DNA of 33,402 nucleotides from an uncultured Spirochaetaceae bacterium (GTDB taxonomy: Bacteria > Spirochaetota > Spirochaetia > Sphaerochaetales > Sphaerochaetaceae), in contig CANRIJ010000003.1 of assembly GCA_947630635.1 (NCBI GenBank), positions 1-33,402 on the forward strand. Direction: 5' to 3'. A program made the translations under genes and the position numbers. A model generated the notes under the pieces. The model had not been told where the DNA came from. It saw only the letters and a list, made by a program, of their open reading frames with translations, and made no database searches. The number at the start of each line of letters is the position of its first letter. Within the stretch, counting starts at the first letter, position 1. Shown here piece after piece: positions 8,405 to 17,896 of the stretch.

Positions 8405-11400
8405 TAGTAGGAGATCCTCGCGTTTAGAGTAAATGATGGAGTTATGCCAAGCTCTCTATTGTATTCTGGGTTCATATTCACAAATTCGCTATTTATATTA
8501 TAGCCCCAATAGAGAGGAAAGGAGGAGAGAAGGGCACTGAGTGTTATTCTCCCGGCTTCAATTGAGAATCCTATTTGGTACATATTTCTTGTGTCATTCA
8601 AGAATGATCTGAAGTTTTTCTCATTTATCAATGAGATAAGTCCCATTCTCTTGTATGAGAGTATTATTGATAGGTTCTCGGTTGCATTCCAGCCTAGGGA
8701 GAATGAGAACAAATCGCTATCTGAGGAGAGAATGTTTTTTGAGATTTCTGGAATAGAGTAGCTTAAGTCTATGTCTATTTGATTGAAATCTAGGCTCATG
8801 TCGGCCTTTATAAATGGCTTAAGCTGAATGCCGCCCCCTTCTGCTATAAGGGTCACCGAGTTATATAGTGAGGTAAATGTATTGTACTCTGTAAGTGAGA
8901 GAGAGCCATTTTCTGCGCCTGCATATAGTGTCAGGCCAAAATGTCTCCACTTAAGTGAGATATCCATTCCCATAATTGTCGGCAGCAGCGACTTTTCATC
9001 GTCCTCATAGAAATATCTATTTGAGACTCTATTTCCATTCTTTTCTGAGGTGATGCTTCCAACCGCGAAGAGCGAGGCGCTTACATGCTTTGTTCCCAGC
9101 TCGAAGGACATATTAAAGGCTGGATGGAATATGAGGCTGAAGTCATTATTCTCTTTGATGTAGAACTCTGCTGTCGATAGAAGCTCTATAACGAGTCTCT
9201 CATCCTTCATTGGCCTGATTGAGGCTTTTATCTCTCCTAGATGAGGAGATTCAATGCTATCGAGAAATAGATCAAATGCAAAATAGGGAGCGTTTATTCC
9301 GGCATTCAGGCTGAGATACCCGCTTGAGCTGAAATCTGAAAATAGGAGATTGTTCTTAGAGTATTCTCGGTCGAGTCTGAGATAGGCATATGATTCGCTT
9401 TGGCTTCCAAGATTCATGTGATTGATCAGTGTGAATAAGTCAGTGACTGCTGAGAATATCCTTCTTGCTCTACTTGTCTCATTTGAGCCAAATAGGAGCC
9501 AGTTCCTTCCCATGGACGGGACAATATCTATTCCCCAATCTCCTATTGTTAGATTTATTGGAGCCTGTATCGATAAGCTTGAATGCTCTAGGAAATCGAT
9601 TGCCACCTCGGGATTAATTGAGAATATATTTTTCTTCTCATTAAAAAGATATGAATATCCGAAGTCTATATTGAAGCGATATTTTCTTAGCTCTTTAGGG
9701 GATTCGATTCTCCCTTTCTCTGTATCGTAGATATGTGCATTTCCCTCGAATGCCAGGAAGAAGTCGTGGTAGGTAATCGAATTAATTCCACCCATTGCAG
9801 TAAGTCCGAAGTTCTCATTTCCAAACTCAAGAGAGGCATATAAAAGCATATTGTCTAAGTAGCTTTCGCTTGAGATTATGTTCTGTACTCTCATGCCGGC
9901 ATTTATATGGGTGTTGAATATATTCAGGTAGAGATAAGTATCCAAGAGCGAGTTCTCTGGCACAAATGTCATATTTGTAAGCCTTATATCGCCGAGAATT
10001 GTCATTCCAAAGCCTGCGATATCTCCATCATAGGAGAGTTTGCCCACCAGTGATAAAAGCGGTTGGTGAACTTCCATAATAGGCTTATAGCCCCTGGTGC
10101 CAATTCCCAAGTAGTGAGTTGGGTAGACATCTGGGCCAAGTCTGCCTCCATATGAGAGGAAGGCTCCAAGGTCCATTGAGAAGTCTGAGAATTTCACCGG
10201 GAGTTCAATAGAGAGCATATAGCCATTGTAGATAGGGTTTACAGATAGACTATTCGGAAGAAGCCTTGTGGATGCAGTGAGTCTTACTCCAAAGTCTCCA
10301 TCGGTAAATATAAATGGGAAATAGAATGAGAGCATTGGAAAGAGGGCAGAGGCACTGACATCATAGTTTACTAAGAGGCTTAAAAGACCCAGCGATACAT
10401 ATGATGGGTATCTTCTGCTGAAGTAGAATCTCATCTCAGCTCCTAAAAAGCTCTCAGAGGCTTGGTTTCTGGAGCCCCTTTCGCCCAGAATGTACTCATA
10501 GCGTCCGAATGTCAGATCAGAGGAGTAGAGGCGCATATCAAATATTGATGAGTTGACTTCAAAATTGAACTCAAGAGGGTAATTTGAACCCAGGTAGAAT
10601 TTGTTTACTCCCTCATAGAGTCCTACCATATCGCCAGGTAGGTTATCTCCTCGAGACATATTCAGGACGATTAGCTGATTTTGAGTCGAGAAGGATAAAT
10701 TTCCCACAATATTGAAACAGTATGATATCCAATCAAGCGAATTTCCGCTCTTTGGAGGAGTTAGGAGTGAAAAGGGCTCTAAGTTAAGAGCTAGCGAGAA
10801 TCTCCCAAAGGAAAAGGCTGGAAGCACAGAGAGTCTAACGCTCTTACCAGATTCATTTGAGGCGTAGGCGCGGTGAACGACTCCAATTGAGAATGAGAAG
10901 GTGTTTTTTGGTCTTACAGAGCCAGATCTGAGAACAGTGTTTCCTCTCATAAATAAATCGTCATTTTCATTGTTCTCAGATTCCTCTTCTTCATTTAAAT
11001 CCTCGAGAACTGAAGATGAGACAGCTGACTCTGGAATAGGAGGAAGCACTTCTTTTGCTCTCTTTTCATCTTGACTCTCCTCTCTATTGTCGAGTTTTTC
11101 ACTCACTTCATTCGTGGCGGTAGAGACTGCGCTTTCTTCTTGGCTTGATGCAGCCTTCTTTACCAGTGGTATTGAGAGCTCAGCTTCCTCAGGAGTGATT
11201 GGAGCTATTCTATCACTATCTAGGTAGTCTATTTTGCTCTCAGGAGGAATCTCATATGACCTCTCGGTAATGAAATCATATGATGAGAGCGTATCTTCCG
11301 ATCTATTGATAAAGACTTCAGCACTTGGTGAGGTCTCTGCAAAAAAGAATCCAGGGGTTTCGAGTTTTGTCTTGGTAGTGGGAGTGTAGAGCAGGATACT

Positions 11401-11730
11401 CTTTGATGAATTCTCTTTTGAATCAAATAGAAAGCTGCCATTTATCAGATAGAGAATAATCTCATCGCTGCCCTCATAAACGATTATCTGGCTCTTTGGA
11501 TATAGTGCAAACTTGCCGATTTCAGTCTCTCCGACGGCACTCTCGTCTTTGACACTCACCAAAGTCGATTCCTCTCTTATGGTGCGGCTATCTGGGAGAA
11601 AGAGCATAGACTGCGATGAAAGGGCTACATTCTCGGTATTATCTTCATAAAAGACGAAGATACTAGACGCTGAAACTGAGCTTATGACTATTAAAATAGT
11701 CATAAAGAAGAGAAAGAGTCTTTTCACCAC
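8404..11730 (-). CDS. Large exported protein, FecR-like N-terminal region plus predicted outer-membrane beta-rich region
   Basis: 1108 aa; signal peptide MVKRLFLFFMTILIVISSVSAS; N-terminal region resembling a FecR domain (RTIREESTLVSVKDESAVGETEIGKFALYPKSQIIVYEGSDEIILYLINGSFLF); long amphipathic-strand region ending in aromatic FTLNARISY, typical of OMP beta signals; GTG start. Confidence 0.65.
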   Translation of the reverse strand: MVKRLFLFFMTILIVISSVSASSIFVFYEDNTENVALSSQSMLFLPDSRTIREESTLVSVKDESAVGETEIGKFALYPKSQIIVYEGSDEIILYLINGSFLFDSKENSSKSILLYTPTTKTKLETPGFFFAETSPSAEVFINRSEDTLSSYDFITERSYEIPPESKIDYLDSDRIAPITPEEAELSIPLVKKAASSQEESAVSTATNEVSEKLDNREESQDEKRAKEVLPPIPESAVSSSVLEDLNEEEESENNENDDLFMRGNTVLRSGSVRPKNTFSFSIGVVHRAYASNESGKSVRLSVLPAFSFGRFSLALNLEPFSLLTPPKSGNSLDWISYCFNIVGNLSFSTQNQLIVLNMSRGDNLPGDMVGLYEGVNKFYLGSNYPLEFNFEVNSSIFDMRLYSSDLTFGRYEYILGERGSRNQASESFLGAEMRFYFSRRYPSYVSLGLLSLLVNYDVSASALFPMLSFYFPFIFTDGDFGVRLTASTRLLPNSLSVNPIYNGYMLSIELPVKFSDFSMDLGAFLSYGGRLGPDVYPTHYLGIGTRGYKPIMEVHQPLLSLVGKLSYDGDIAGFGMTILGDIRLTNMTFVPENSLLDTYLYLNIFNTHINAGMRVQNIISSESYLDNMLLYASLEFGNENFGLTAMGGINSITYHDFFLAFEGNAHIYDTEKGRIESPKELRKYRFNIDFGYSYLFNEKKNIFSINPEVAIDFLEHSSLSIQAPINLTIGDWGIDIVPSMGRNWLLFGSNETSRARRIFSAVTDLFTLINHMNLGSQSESYAYLRLDREYSKNNLLFSDFSSSGYLSLNAGINAPYFAFDLFLDSIESPHLGEIKASIRPMKDERLVIELLSTAEFYIKENNDFSLIFHPAFNMSFELGTKHVSASLFAVGSITSEKNGNRVSNRYFYEDDEKSLLPTIMGMDISLKWRHFGLTLYAGAENGSLSLTEYNTFTSLYNSVTLIAEGGGIQLKPFIKADMSLDFNQIDIDLSYSIPEISKNILSSDSDLFSFSLGWNATENLSIILSYKRMGLISLINEKNFRSFLNDTRNMYQIGFSIEAGRITLSALLSSFPLYWGYNINSEFVNMNPEYNRELGITPSFTLNARISY

Positions 11731-11791
11731 ACACCCAACTTACAAATGCAGTTTACAAAAAAAGGTGACAATTTTTACATAACTTTGGCTG

Positions 11792-12562
11792 TTATTTCAA
11801 TAATTCATTTTTTTCGAAGTTTAGGGAAGAGTAAATATGCTCTCTTGAGAGCTTGTCTATATGGGAAAGCTCTTTCACTATTGGCTTCAATTTGGATCTT
11901 ATATTTGTCTGGTCATAGGGGCAGACAGGCTTTATGGTGGGAAGATCATAGACTTCGCTCAGGCGTTTGGTAGTGTTCTCAGGCGTTTCAGAGAGGGGCC
12001 TGATTATCTTGATCTTTCCTTCAAAGAAATCCTGAACGGGTAGCATAGATGAGAATTTTCCCCTAAAGCACATGTTCATCAGTGTTGTCTCGACAATATC
12101 ATCAAGATGATGTCCCATGGCTATCTTCTCTATATTCTCATTTTTGGCATATTCAAAGAGTATTCGTCTTCTGTTCCTGGAGCAGAGATAGCAATTGAAG
12201 ACTCCTTTGAATGACTCTGGTTCCTGCTTTTCGTCCTTCACGAGAAAATCGATGGAGAGGTCGGTGTAGTATTTGTCCAATTTTTTTAGCCAGTCTTTCT
12301 CTATGGGATGCTCCTTCCAATTGATCATAAGCGCCTTTAGGCTATATGTCACTGGCATCCATTTGCGTCTTAAAGATAGCGCAAGAGAGAGTGCTAGCGA
12401 ATCTTTGCCCCCAGAGGCAGCAATTAAAATGGTCTCGCCCTCTAAGATCATTGAGTATGAGTTGATTGTCTTTCCTGTCTTTTTCAGAAAGCGCATAACC
12501 CATGGGGGAATATCTCCCTTAATTAGTTCTTGATAGGGGATTTTTGTCTTATCAATATCCAT
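11792..12562 (-). CDS. PP-loop ATPase, TtcA-like tRNA 2-thiocytidine synthetase family
   Basis: AASGGKDSLALSLAL PP-loop, CYLCSRNRRR, IAMGHHLDDIVETTLMNMCFRGKFSSMLP are TtcA/TilS-family signatures, closest in style to TtcA. Confidence 0.85.
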   Translation of the reverse strand: MDIDKTKIPYQELIKGDIPPWVMRFLKKTGKTINSYSMILEGETILIAASGGKDSLALSLALSLRRKWMPVTYSLKALMINWKEHPIEKDWLKKLDKYYTDLSIDFLVKDEKQEPESFKGVFNCYLCSRNRRRILFEYAKNENIEKIAMGHHLDDIVETTLMNMCFRGKFSSMLPVQDFFEGKIKIIRPLSETPENTTKRLSEVYDLPTIKPVCPYDQTNIRSKLKPIVKELSHIDKLSREHIYSSLNFEKNELLK

Positions 12563-13835
12563 TGACTACATCCATTAAGGCTTTCTCTGCATCGTTTTCG
12601 TCTATATCTTCTGGCAAAAAGAGCATTGCCTTTCTCAGTTTATCTGAAAATTCTTTAGATACATTCATGGAGAAGACCGTATCCTTCTCTCCAATTGGCC
12701 TTACTCTCTTATTTTCTTCAAGCACATTGAGATTGGACTCAAAGTGAATTGGCTCTGGAATATCGAGAATTGCCTCATAGCTCTTTAATTTGGGATATCT
12801 TGCTTTGAGTGCGTCAAAGATCCTCTCTTCAAACTCTCGTCTTTTGCTTATATCTTTTGCCGAGCTTGGAATGGAATCGACATTAGCTGATGCCTTTAGG
12901 GGGAGAAGGCGTCCATTCTTAACTCTGTCGGCAAGCTCGAGAGCAGGACACTCCTCTCTCTTTTCCCTCATCAGAGCAAAGAATTCATCGTCTTCTTTGT
13001 CATAGAGCTCCTCTAGCTCTATTTTTCCCATATAGAGTGCTTCCAAGACGCCCTTTTTGACCATGCTTGTTGCACTTCTGACCCACTTATTCCAGTAGAG
13101 GGATTTATACATCATGTACTTTGAGAAGAGCATTTGGTCAACAAGGCTTACCGAGTCTTCGTTTATTGCAATCTCTCCGTCAATGAGAGAAATTGAGCTC
13201 AGTATTCTATCTGTGTCTTGAGTGCCATATGGAATTCCTGCAAAGTATGCATCTCGAGACATATAATCGAGTTTATCTGGATCAAGCGTTCCAGATAGTA
13301 TCTTTCTGTATAACTCTATTTCGTCCTTATATTTAAACTGATCTGGCATGGGGCTCTCTTTGTCGATAATCAGCGCAGAGAGAGAGGCATCACCACCGGC
13401 TTTTTTGCATTTTTCTATTAAGTCAGAGTTTGTTTTCAGTATATCGCCTGCTATCTCCTCGTGATCTCTGATGGAGAGTTCCTTTAGAGAGTGGGCATAG
13501 GGAAAATGGCCAATATCATGCATTAGGGATGCCATAAGAAAGCTCATTACTCCCTCTCTGGTAAAAATCAGATCGCCCTCTCTTGAGGACATTTTTAGAA
13601 GCATCCTTCTTGATACAGAGTAGACTCCGATAGAATGGTCTAGCCGTGTGTGAACTGCGCCTGGAAAGACTAGGTATGCAGGTCCTGTCTGCTTTATTCT
13701 TCCGAGTTTTTGGAGAACTGGATCGCCGATAACATCTTTAAGAGAGTCTGTCAGCTCTATGTTTTTCCATAGCGGATCTCGAATTGTTCTATCAAAGCCA
13801 TCTGTTAGGAGCTCTATTAGTTCTCTTTTGTTCAC
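12552..13835 (-). CDS. HD-domain phosphohydrolase (dGTPase-like HD superfamily)
   Basis: HTRLDHSIGVYSVSRRML, LMHDIGHFPYAHSLKELSIRDHEEIAG, LDPDKLDYMSRDAYFAGIPYG; GTG start. Confidence 0.87.
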   Translation of the reverse strand: MNKRELIELLTDGFDRTIRDPLWKNIELTDSLKDVIGDPVLQKLGRIKQTGPAYLVFPGAVHTRLDHSIGVYSVSRRMLLKMSSREGDLIFTREGVMSFLMASLMHDIGHFPYAHSLKELSIRDHEEIAGDILKTNSDLIEKCKKAGGDASLSALIIDKESPMPDQFKYKDEIELYRKILSGTLDPDKLDYMSRDAYFAGIPYGTQDTDRILSSISLIDGEIAINEDSVSLVDQMLFSKYMMYKSLYWNKWVRSATSMVKKGVLEALYMGKIELEELYDKEDDEFFALMREKREECPALELADRVKNGRLLPLKASANVDSIPSSAKDISKRREFEERIFDALKARYPKLKSYEAILDIPEPIHFESNLNVLEENKRVRPIGEKDTVFSMNVSKEFSDKLRKAMLFLPEDIDENDAEKALMDVVNGY

Positions 13836-13894
13836 TTAGTCACATTAGCATATGTTTGATTGAAATAAGAAGAGAAAAAACGGACAATCTTATT

Positions 13895-14254
13895 GTGAAA
13901 AGAGCCCTTATTTTACTCTTGGTCTTCCTCTTGCTGCCAACTTTTGTCTTTTCCGATGTAAAGCCAACATCAGATGAGCTTGGCATCATCTCCACTGTAG
14001 TGGAGGAGGGATCTGAGCTAGAGACTGCTCTCTCTGCCTTTTACTCGGACTTTGACGATAAGTGGATTGAGAAGTATACAAATGGCGATCTTCTCTTTAT
14101 TTCATCCTACTCAAAGGCACTATCAGAGATGCTCCCCATGAAGAACCTAATCGCATCTGAGGATGATGACTCAGTTGAGCTTATGAGCCTCACAACTCAA
14201 GATAGAGTCACTGTGTTTTTTCAGGATGGCAAGATCTACGCGCTTTCTATTTGA
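13895..14254 (+). CDS. Small exported protein of unknown function
   Basis: GTG at 13895 gives VKRALILLLVFLLLPTFVFS signal peptide; the listed upstream ORF start lies inside the antisense HD gene and is unlikely. Confidence 0.6.
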   Translation: MKRALILLLVFLLLPTFVFSDVKPTSDELGIISTVVEEGSELETALSAFYSDFDDKWIEKYTNGDLLFISSYSKALSEMLPMKNLIASEDDDSVELMSLTTQDRVTVFFQDGKIYALSI

Positions 14255-16025
14255 CTGATATCCTCTCAAATTCATCAAGAAGACCAGAGAAGACCTTAAT
14301 CGCCTCTCTTACTGGCTCCTCGGTAGACATATCAACACCGGCTTTTTTGAGCGACTCTATTGGATAGAGAGATCCTCCTGACTTCAGGAACGAGAGATAT
14401 TCCTCTCTCTCTTTCTCTCCACCGTTGATAACTCTCTCTGAAAGCGCTATTGCGGCCGATATTCCCGTTGCGTATTTATAGCAGTAGAAGGCGGTATAGA
14501 AGTGGGGGACTCTGAGGCCTTCAAGAGATGCATATTCAGTGAAGTCCATTATCGGGCCAAAGTACTCTTTTAAGAGCGATAGGTATATCTTTCTTATTTC
14601 ATCAAGAGTGATGGGTTCTCCATTTTCATAGTCTTCATGGACCAAAAGCTCAAACTCTGCAAACATAGTCTGCCTGAAGAGTGTTGCAACTATGTCATCT
14701 ATATGCTTAGAAAGCAGATAAGATCTCTCTTCATTAGTTTTTGCCTCTTTGTAGAGGCTGTGGTGCAAGAGCTGCTCATTGAAGGTGGATGCAACCTCTG
14801 CTTCGAAGATCGTGTACGAGCTTGATAGGTATGGGTTGTTCTTTCTTGAGTAGTATGAGTGCATAGAGTGTCCTCCCTCATGTATCAGAGTAAAGACAGA
14901 GTCTATGGCTTCCTCTTTGAAATTTGTGAGAATATAGGGCATTGTGTCATAGCTTCCTGATGAGAAGGCTCCGGAGCGTTTTCCGACGTTTTCGTATCTA
15001 TCGACCCATCTATCCTCAGTAAGACCCTTGATCAATGTCTTTTGGTATTCTTCTCCAAGGGGCTTAACAGCTTCTTTTATCTTATCCACCGCTTCTTCAT
15101 AGGTGTTTTTCATCTCAACGCTCTTTTCAAGCGGAACATAGACATCCCAGTGATTGAGCCTCTTTAAGTTCATCTTCTTTGCCCTGATTTTGTAGTACCT
15201 ATGAAGCGTGTCAAAGCCCTCATGGACTGCCTTTATCAGGTTTCTGTAGACACTCTCCTCGACTTTGTCTGGAAAGAGCGCCATCTGAAGAGAAGAAGAG
15301 TAGCCACGTGCCTTTGCTCTGAATGAGTCGCTCTTGACAGATCCTATATAGGTCTTGGCTATGGTGTTTTTTAAGTTGTCAAAGGCTTTGTAGTAGTTGA
15401 AGTATGCCTCTTTTCTTATGCTCTCATCGTTTGAATGCAGAAATACAGTGTAGCTTGAATTTGTAAGCTCTTTTCCAAAGACACTGTCGAATCTCATGTC
15501 TATATTCTCGAGATCCTGGAAAATCTCCATGTATGATGAGCTAAGAGGGGAGTAGAGGGACATGAGATTCTCCTCTTTCTCAGATAGAACGTGCGCTTTG
15601 AATCTTCTTGATTTCTCAATGAAGACCCTATATTGCTCAAAGCGCTCCTCTTTAAGGCATTTTTCTATGAATTCGTCGCTTAGAGATAGTAGCTCAGGAT
15701 CAAAGAAAGAGAGCTTCTGGGAGAGTACTGCCTCGATATTTGAGATAATTGCAGCTCTCATCTGAACCTCGGGGTTTGATGAGTCTGCAGAGTACTCTAA
15801 GAAGGCATATGTTGATAGCTTCTCGGTCTTTCTGTAAATTTCTTTCAATAGGGAGAGGGCATTAAAAAGCTCATCGCTTCCTTTATTAAGCGTGCCTTTT
15901 ATTGAGTCTATAGAGTCAATTGATTTTTTCAGATTCTCCAGATCCTCATTCCATAGAGCTGTGTTCTCATATATCTTTCCAAGGTCCCATGTATCCTCTC
16001 TCTTCTGATCCTTTCTTTCAAGCAT
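14247..16025 (-). CDS. pepF: Oligoendopeptidase F (M3 family)
   Basis: HEGGHSMHSYYS zinc-binding HExGH motif, FEAEVASTFNEQLLHH, FYCYKYATGISAAIALSE. Confidence 0.93.
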   Translation of the reverse strand: MLERKDQKREDTWDLGKIYENTALWNEDLENLKKSIDSIDSIKGTLNKGSDELFNALSLLKEIYRKTEKLSTYAFLEYSADSSNPEVQMRAAIISNIEAVLSQKLSFFDPELLSLSDEFIEKCLKEERFEQYRVFIEKSRRFKAHVLSEKEENLMSLYSPLSSSYMEIFQDLENIDMRFDSVFGKELTNSSYTVFLHSNDESIRKEAYFNYYKAFDNLKNTIAKTYIGSVKSDSFRAKARGYSSSLQMALFPDKVEESVYRNLIKAVHEGFDTLHRYYKIRAKKMNLKRLNHWDVYVPLEKSVEMKNTYEEAVDKIKEAVKPLGEEYQKTLIKGLTEDRWVDRYENVGKRSGAFSSGSYDTMPYILTNFKEEAIDSVFTLIHEGGHSMHSYYSRKNNPYLSSSYTIFEAEVASTFNEQLLHHSLYKEAKTNEERSYLLSKHIDDIVATLFRQTMFAEFELLVHEDYENGEPITLDEIRKIYLSLLKEYFGPIMDFTEYASLEGLRVPHFYTAFYCYKYATGISAAIALSERVINGGEKEREEYLSFLKSGGSLYPIESLKKAGVDMSTEEPVREAIKVFSGLLDEFERISVK

Positions 16026-16617
16026 CTATATCCTCCTTTATGAGCTTTCTCATTGATCTTATTGCCTTTCCTCTATGGGAAAGAGCGTCTTTTTCTTCTC
16101 CAGTGAGCTCGGCATAGCATTTTCCCATCTCTTCTATAAAGAAAATTGGGTCATATCCAAAGCCGTTTTCTCCTTTTTCGCACTCTGTTATTATTCCAAC
16201 TGTCTCTTCCTGTGTCAGATAGATTCTATAAGGAGAGAAGTATAGGCAGAGAGCGCATACAAAGTGGGCGCTTCTTTTCTCTATGCCTTTCATTTTCACT
16301 AGAATGAGCAGATTTCTATCTCTTTGTGTGAGTTTCCCATCCGGAAATTCATCATCGCCAAATCGTGCAGTGTGCACTCCAGGTTTTCCCCCAAGAGAGT
16401 CTATGCATAGCCCTGAGTCGTCAGAAAGCACCGGAAGATGGACTTTGTCATAGAGATCCTTTGCTTTTATAATGGCGTTCTCGATGAATGAAGATCCGCT
16501 TTCATTTGGATTGAAGGCGATATTGAGATCTTTGGGCGTGACTATATCAAACTCGGGAAGAAGCCTTGAAAATTCGCTCTTCTTATGATCATTTGAAGAG
16601 GCAAGAAGTATTCTCAT
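16018..16617 (-). CDS. rdgB: XTP/dITP diphosphatase (RdgB/HAM1 family)
   Basis: LLASSNDHKKSEFSRLL, LSDDSGLCIDSLGGKPGVHTARFG, GENGFGYDPIFF, LSHRGKAIRSMRKL. Confidence 0.93.
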   Translation of the reverse strand: MRILLASSNDHKKSEFSRLLPEFDIVTPKDLNIAFNPNESGSSFIENAIIKAKDLYDKVHLPVLSDDSGLCIDSLGGKPGVHTARFGDDEFPDGKLTQRDRNLLILVKMKGIEKRSAHFVCALCLYFSPYRIYLTQEETVGIITECEKGENGFGYDPIFFIEEMGKCYAELTGEEKDALSHRGKAIRSMRKLIKEDIDA

Positions 16618-16665
16618 AGCAAGATTATATTTCTCTTTTTTGATAGTGGGATGAAATAGGTCACT

Positions 16666-17829
16666 TTAGACTTGCTCTTTTGAGATTTCCTGAAGTCTCT
16701 TAAGCGTCTCTTTCACAGCATTTGAGATCATCGAGCGAGATACACCAAGGCGTTGAGAGATTTCCTTTAGAGAGAGACGTGGCTCTCTTAGTCTTGATAT
16801 CTGACTCTCTCGGATACGACTTACTCGTCTGTAGTTTTCACTCAAGAGTTTTATGCGCTTTGCATCTTCCTCTAGCTCTATGGCCTTTTTCAGTCTATTT
16901 AGGTAGATGAAGTTTCTGTTTGCTCTCTCTTTGGTGGCTTTATAGGAGGAATTCACTTCGGCCACCCATTCATTCTTGTAATTGAAGAAATCGTCAACAA
17001 CTTGTTTTTCTACTTTGAGCATTCTTTGAAGCATTCTCCGGAATTTGTCATCGTTTTTGGTCGGGAGTCGTAGGAGAAAACAGAGTAGATACTTGATTTG
17101 CGTCTTATCTGATAAGAGCCTTAGAAATGCCTCCTCTTCCCAGTCTGGTTCAATTGGCTCATTTATCTCTGCATTTGTGATGCTTTCGTAGATTAAAGAG
17201 AATTTCTCGCGTTCTGTGAGAGGCTCTGTCTCTTCCTCCGCTTTCTGTATTTCCTCGGTTTCTTTCCCCGCCATTTGGACGATTTCAGCAGTGCTCTCTT
17301 TTTCTCTATTAGCTGAAGGTTCTTTTTGATCATCTTCTCTAGAGAGAGTCTGGCTATTCTCGGAGAGGACAAGACCCTCGTCTGATATCGAAGTCTCTTT
17401 TACTGTATTTTCTTTTTCTGCATCATTTTCAATTGGATCTTCGTCTATATAGATGTAGTTTTCTTCGTCTAATTTGGCGAGGTCAGTCATGATATTGTCG
17501 ATCTCTCCCTTTCTCCTTCTCTTTGCAATCAGATTAAGTGCCTGATATCTTGTGCATTGGATAAGGTATTGATTGAAGCTAGATCGCGAGATTTCGTAGT
17601 TCTTAATGATTATGTCTAGTTTCAGAAGGCAGTTGAGATATACCTCTGATAAAAGCTCTTCATCAAGAAGAAGATAATTCTTGGGCACATGGTAGAGCAG
17701 AACTGAGGCTCTCTCTCGGATTTTAGCGTAGCGCTTGTTAAATTCTCTTTCATCGCTGATATTATTGAGATCTTTAATCTCTTTAGAGAACTTAAGGTCT
17801 TCTTCTTTTGTTAACAGGTTTTTTGCCAT
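16666..17829 (-). CDS. Divergent sigma-70-like/HTH protein with acidic linker
   Basis: N-terminal helical part with SSFNQYLIQCTRYQALNLIAKRRRKGEI (region-2-like), a Glu-rich linker, and C-terminal LSLKEISQRLGVSRSMISNAVKETLKRLQE (region-4-like HTH). Confidence 0.55.
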   Translation of the reverse strand: MAKNLLTKEEDLKFSKEIKDLNNISDEREFNKRYAKIRERASVLLYHVPKNYLLLDEELLSEVYLNCLLKLDIIIKNYEISRSSFNQYLIQCTRYQALNLIAKRRRKGEIDNIMTDLAKLDEENYIYIDEDPIENDAEKENTVKETSISDEGLVLSENSQTLSREDDQKEPSANREKESTAEIVQMAGKETEEIQKAEEETEPLTEREKFSLIYESITNAEINEPIEPDWEEEAFLRLLSDKTQIKYLLCFLLRLPTKNDDKFRRMLQRMLKVEKQVVDDFFNYKNEWVAEVNSSYKATKERANRNFIYLNRLKKAIELEEDAKRIKLLSENYRRVSRIRESQISRLREPRLSLKEISQRLGVSRSMISNAVKETLKRLQEISKEQV

Positions 17830-17896
17830 TGTTAATCCTCCCTAAAGTGTTTCGGAAAGATAATAGCAAGAACCGTGCCAACTAACAGAGTGTTCG

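Noticed and set aside
11746-11973. Plus-strand 75 aa ORF upstream of the large exported protein
   Set aside because: Overlaps the ttcA-like 3' end in antisense; no RBS and no motif.
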